Below, one piece after another: positions 45,228 to 47,467 of a DNA stretch of 47,467 bases. A program made the translations under genes and the position numbers. Each line of letters starts with the position of its first letter. The stretch's first letter is position 1. Under the pieces are notes generated by a model. It was given only the letters and a program-made list of their open reading frames with translations. It made no database searches and was not told the DNA's origin. The DNA is from Persephonella sp. (GTDB lineage: Bacteria > Aquificota > Aquificia > Aquificales > Hydrogenothermaceae): positions 1-47,467 of the forward strand of contig QNZF01000042.1 in assembly GCA_003978485.1 (NCBI GenBank), in the 5' to 3' direction.

Positions 45228-45752
45228 TCAATCTTTTTTAGGATTTTTAGGAACTAATGTAAAAATCATATTCCTACCTTCCTTTTTAGGAGGCTTCTCT
45301 ACTTTAGCAATATCTGATAAATCCTCTATTATCCTGTTTGCCAACCTTTCACCAAGCTCTGGATGAACATTTTCCCTACCTTTAAACCATATCCAAACTT
45401 TAACCTTATCACCTTCTTCTATAAATTCCCTTATATGTTTAACCTTTGTTTCATAATCATGTTTTTCAATCTTTAATCTAAACTTAATTTCTTTAACGTT
45501 TTGCATTTTAGCCTTCTGTTTCTTTTTAGCTTCCCTTTCCTTTTTCTTCTGCTCAAACTTATACTTTCCATAATCCATAATCTTACAGACAGGTGGCTTG
45601 GCATGTGGTGAAATCTCCACTAAGTCTAATTCCCTCTCCTCTGCTAATTTTAAGGCTTCCTCAAGAGGAACTATTCCTAGGTTTTTACCATTTTCGTCAA
45701 TTAATCTTACTTCCCTAGCCCTTATTCTCTCGTTAACTCTTAATTCCTGAAT
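45228..45752 (-). CDS. infC: Translation initiation factor IF-3, with an AUU start codon
   Basis: IF-3 binds the 30S subunit and polices start-codon choice. The ORF track gives 130 aa from the ATG at 45620, but the family is about 175 aa. Reading upstream in frame gives QELRVNERIRAREVRLIDEN, GKNLGIVPLEEALKLAEERE, LDLVEISPHAKPP: the whole N-terminal domain is there. The only start candidate before the in-frame TAG is ATT at 45752, with GGAGG 10 bases upstream inside the last nadB codons. The corrected protein is 174 aa. AUU is also the start of infC in Escherichia coli, where IF-3 represses its own synthesis. The C-terminal domain (KFRLKIEKHDYETKVKHIRE; KVWIWFKGRENVHPELGERL) is intact. Confidence 0.96.
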   Translation of the reverse strand: MQELRVNERIRAREVRLIDENGKNLGIVPLEEALKLAEERELDLVEISPHAKPPVCKIMDYGKYKFEQKKKEREAKKKQKAKMQNVKEIKFRLKIEKHDYETKVKHIREFIEEGDKVKVWIWFKGRENVHPELGERLANRIIEDLSDIAKVEKPPKKEGRNMIFTLVPKNPKKD

Positions 45753-45754
45753 GA

Positions 45755-47329
45755 CTAACTAACCTCCAATTTTATTTCTAAATTTTTATAAATCTTCGTA
45801 TGTTTTTTATACTTGTCTCTTTCAACGGGGTAATCTTTTCTGTAATGAGCTCCCCTGCTCTCTTTTCTATTTAAAGCCGAAAGAATAATACCTTTACAAA
45901 GTAAAACTATATCTTTTATATATCTAGTATTATGATATTTAAAAATCTCTTTTTCAATATTAACTAAATCATTTAAAGCATTTTTTAAACCGTTTTCGTC
46001 CCTGATTAAAGATACCTTATCCCACATAATTTTTTTTATTTTAACTAAATATTCTTCAAATTTTTCTTCAGTCAAGTAATCTTTTTTGTTAGTCCTGTTA
46101 ACAAATTTTATTACCTTAGGCTCTTCTGTAAAAAGATTATACTTGTAAATTGAAAAAGCTACCCTATATCCAAAGACTAAACACTCTAAAAGAGAATTGC
46201 TGGCTAATCTATTTGCTCCGTTAATTCCTGTACAAGCTACTTCGCCAATAGCAAAAATACCTTTAACATTTGTTTCACCATAACTGTTTGTTTCAATTCC
46301 ACCTATAGAGTAGTGGGTTGCAGGACTAACAGGAATTTTATCTTTTATATCTTTTTCTTTTAACAGCTTAGCTATAGTTGAAAATCTTTTTTCAAAATTT
46401 TTTATTTGAGATATATCTAAAAAGACCTTTTTACCTTTTTGATACTGTAAAAATATTGCCCTTGCCACTTCATCCCTAGTTTTTAACTCGTCTATAAACC
46501 TTTCCCCATCACTATTTATTAGTATTCCTCCTTCTCCTCTAACTGCCTCAGATATAAGTTGTGCTTCCTCCTCATTACCCTCTATATAAAGTGCTGTAGG
46601 ATGAAACTGGACAAATTCTAAATCTTTTAGAATTAAACCTGACCTTAAAGCTATTCCTAAAACATCTCCGTTATTCTTATATGCTGATGTATTTCTCAAA
46701 TATACAGGGCTGTATCCACCTGTTGCTAATACAAGAGATTTTGCATATATAACTATATATTCATTATTTCTTTTAAATAAAGCTCCTATAAACTTGTTAT
46801 CTTCAATAAAAATCTCTTCAAGCTGATAACCTACTAAAATTCTTTTTTTATTAAAGTATCTGAATAAGTCTTCTATTATTTTTTTTCCTGTTTCATCTTT
46901 ATAATGGATAATCCTCGGTTTTGTATGAGCTCCTTCCCTCGTTAACAAAGGTCTATTTTTTTTATCTTTATCAAAATCTACTTTAAATACTTCTAAAAGC
47001 TCTCCAACTCTCTGTATACCTTCATCAACCAGAATTTTTACATTTTCCTCTATACATAAACCTTTACCACTTCTAATTGTATCTTCAAAATGTTCTTGTG
47101 GCGTATCATCTGGAGAAAATGCTACTGCTATTCCTCCCTGTGCCAAAATAGAGTTAGATATTTTTATATCGTTTTTAGATATAACTAGATAGTTAACATT
47201 CAACTTATCTAACTCTAAAGCAACCCGTAGACCAGCAAGACCTATACCTACAATAACAGTATCAACTTTAATATTTTTTATTTTTGATGTGTCAAACTCT
47301 GTAATATATCTTTCCATAAACCGTTCCAT
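45755..47329 (-). CDS. nadB: L-aspartate oxidase
   Basis: A 524-aa FAD enzyme that oxidises aspartate to iminoaspartate for NAD biosynthesis; it can use fumarate as acceptor in anaerobes. DTVIVGIGLAGLRVALELDK is the FAD-binding GxGxAG motif. SILAQGGIAVAFSPDD, VLATGGYSPVYLRNTS, DLEFVQFHPTALYIEGNEEE and SEAVRGEGGILINSDGERF are the catalytic blocks shared with succinate dehydrogenase. GIFAIGEVACTGINGANRLA is the C-terminal FAD motif. The ATG directly abuts the stop of the upstream gene (TAGATG); a second ATG lies at 47317. Its last codons contain the infC ribosome site. quinolinate synthase (nadA) is not in view. Confidence 0.95.
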   Translation of the reverse strand: MERFMERYITEFDTSKIKNIKVDTVIVGIGLAGLRVALELDKLNVNYLVISKNDIKISNSILAQGGIAVAFSPDDTPQEHFEDTIRSGKGLCIEENVKILVDEGIQRVGELLEVFKVDFDKDKKNRPLLTREGAHTKPRIIHYKDETGKKIIEDLFRYFNKKRILVGYQLEEIFIEDNKFIGALFKRNNEYIVIYAKSLVLATGGYSPVYLRNTSAYKNNGDVLGIALRSGLILKDLEFVQFHPTALYIEGNEEEAQLISEAVRGEGGILINSDGERFIDELKTRDEVARAIFLQYQKGKKVFLDISQIKNFEKRFSTIAKLLKEKDIKDKIPVSPATHYSIGGIETNSYGETNVKGIFAIGEVACTGINGANRLASNSLLECLVFGYRVAFSIYKYNLFTEEPKVIKFVNRTNKKDYLTEEKFEEYLVKIKKIMWDKVSLIRDENGLKNALNDLVNIEKEIFKYHNTRYIKDIVLLCKGIILSALNRKESRGAHYRKDYPVERDKYKKHTKIYKNLEIKLEVS

Positions 47330-47467
47330 CTATCCATATCTATAATCGTGTAAATCTATCCATCTGATTAGTTTTTTGAGCTTTATTGCTGATACTTCTA
47401 CCAAACCACTGTAAGCTACAAGTCGTGTTAAAGGAGTTATTGACAGTAAGCTGGTGAAACTGGCAAG
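47330..47467 (-). CDS. C-terminal end of an unidentified gene (truncated by window edge)
   Basis: An open reading frame enters from the right edge and ends at a TAG whose last base abuts the nadB ATG. The visible 45 residues (LASFTSLLSITPLTRLVAYS, GLVEVSAIKLKKLIRWIDLH DYRYG) begin hydrophobic and end basic/aromatic, as in the tail of a membrane-associated protein. Direct abutment with nadB supports it being a real upstream operon gene. No family is recognised from this piece. Confidence 0.55.
   Translation of the reverse strand, partial: LASFTSLLSITPLTRLVAYSGLVEVSAIKLKKLIRWIDLHDYRYG

Overview
The window looks like a chromosomal segment of a thermophilic, Gram-negative (diderm) bacterium. The best guess is Aquificota, near Sulfurihydrogenibium/Hydrogenothermaceae. 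The grounds are a strongly AT-rich sequence, a biotin carboxylase subunit whose C-terminus resembles the pyruvate/2-oxoglutarate carboxylases of reductive-TCA bacteria, class I two-subunit fumarase, a Cmr-type CRISPR effector, and outer-membrane genes (kdsB, a LptF/G permease, a TonB receptor). The taxonomy is an inference from gene content, not a database result.

Layout. 1-4878 (minus): the start of a type III-B CRISPR effector operon (cmr1, cmr2/cas10, running off the left edge). Directly upstream and co-directional lie an MscS channel, a zinc-ribbon/FHA protein and a radical-SAM activase-like protein. 4984-10089 (plus): pabC-like aminotransferase, lysC, a 2-oxoacid carboxylase biotin carboxylase subunit, speD and dprA. 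10106-11750 (minus): tRNA-Leu(TAG), a small membrane protein and a TrkA-domain potassium channel. 11881-12180: a gene-free region with DnaA boxes, six TAA trios and 11-bp tandem repeats, the best oriC candidate in the window. 12232-14784 (plus): a CcoI/FixI-type copper ATPase and a small lipoprotein. 14788-18602 (minus): a CDF transporter, argG and a FIST sensor protein. 18736-22850: a DegQ/HtrA protease, a lone 3TM holin-like gene (minus) and an OprC/NosA-like copper TonB receptor. 22960-29730 (plus): metG, dnaB, mlaE, a Na+/Ca2+ exchanger-type protein, a MidA-type methyltransferase and a small membrane protein. 29735-30336 (minus): cutA, preceded by a multiply frameshifted HTH gene. 30490-34647 (plus): argD, an HTH regulator, an ORF remnant and a urea-transporter/M23-peptidase fusion. 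34644-37771 (minus): a secreted HELGH metalloprotease with a CFI-box C-terminus and a LptF/G permease. 37897-39546 (plus): fumarase beta subunit and an M24 aminopeptidase. 39515-40974 (minus): kdsB and a coiled-coil zinc-ribbon protein. 41147-42702 (plus): phoU and an orphan ZnuA-like binding protein. 42781-47467 (minus): kamA, an IscA/ErpA-type protein, sppA, infC (AUU start, truncated in the ORF track), nadB and a partial upstream gene.

How genes work together. Copper handling recurs: an outer-membrane receptor with CxxxM and HxM motifs like the OprC copper site, and a CcoI-type ATPase that would supply copper for cytochrome oxidase assembly. Central metabolism is represented by carboxylase and fumarase subunits that would fit a reductive TCA cycle, and by aspartate/arginine/NAD/folate biosynthesis. 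Most of the window is ordinary housekeeping. The places worth a second look are the oriC candidate, the radical-SAM/FHA/MscS genes upstream of the Cmr operon, the urea-transporter/M23 fusion, the structured 3' region of kamA, the AUU-initiated infC and the decayed HTH gene.

Several starts were corrected against the ORF track: infC (AUU at 45752), cutA (ATG at 30052), the LptF/G permease (TTG at 37771) and fumarase beta (ATG at 37897). Two edge-truncated genes and one pseudogene absent from the track were added.
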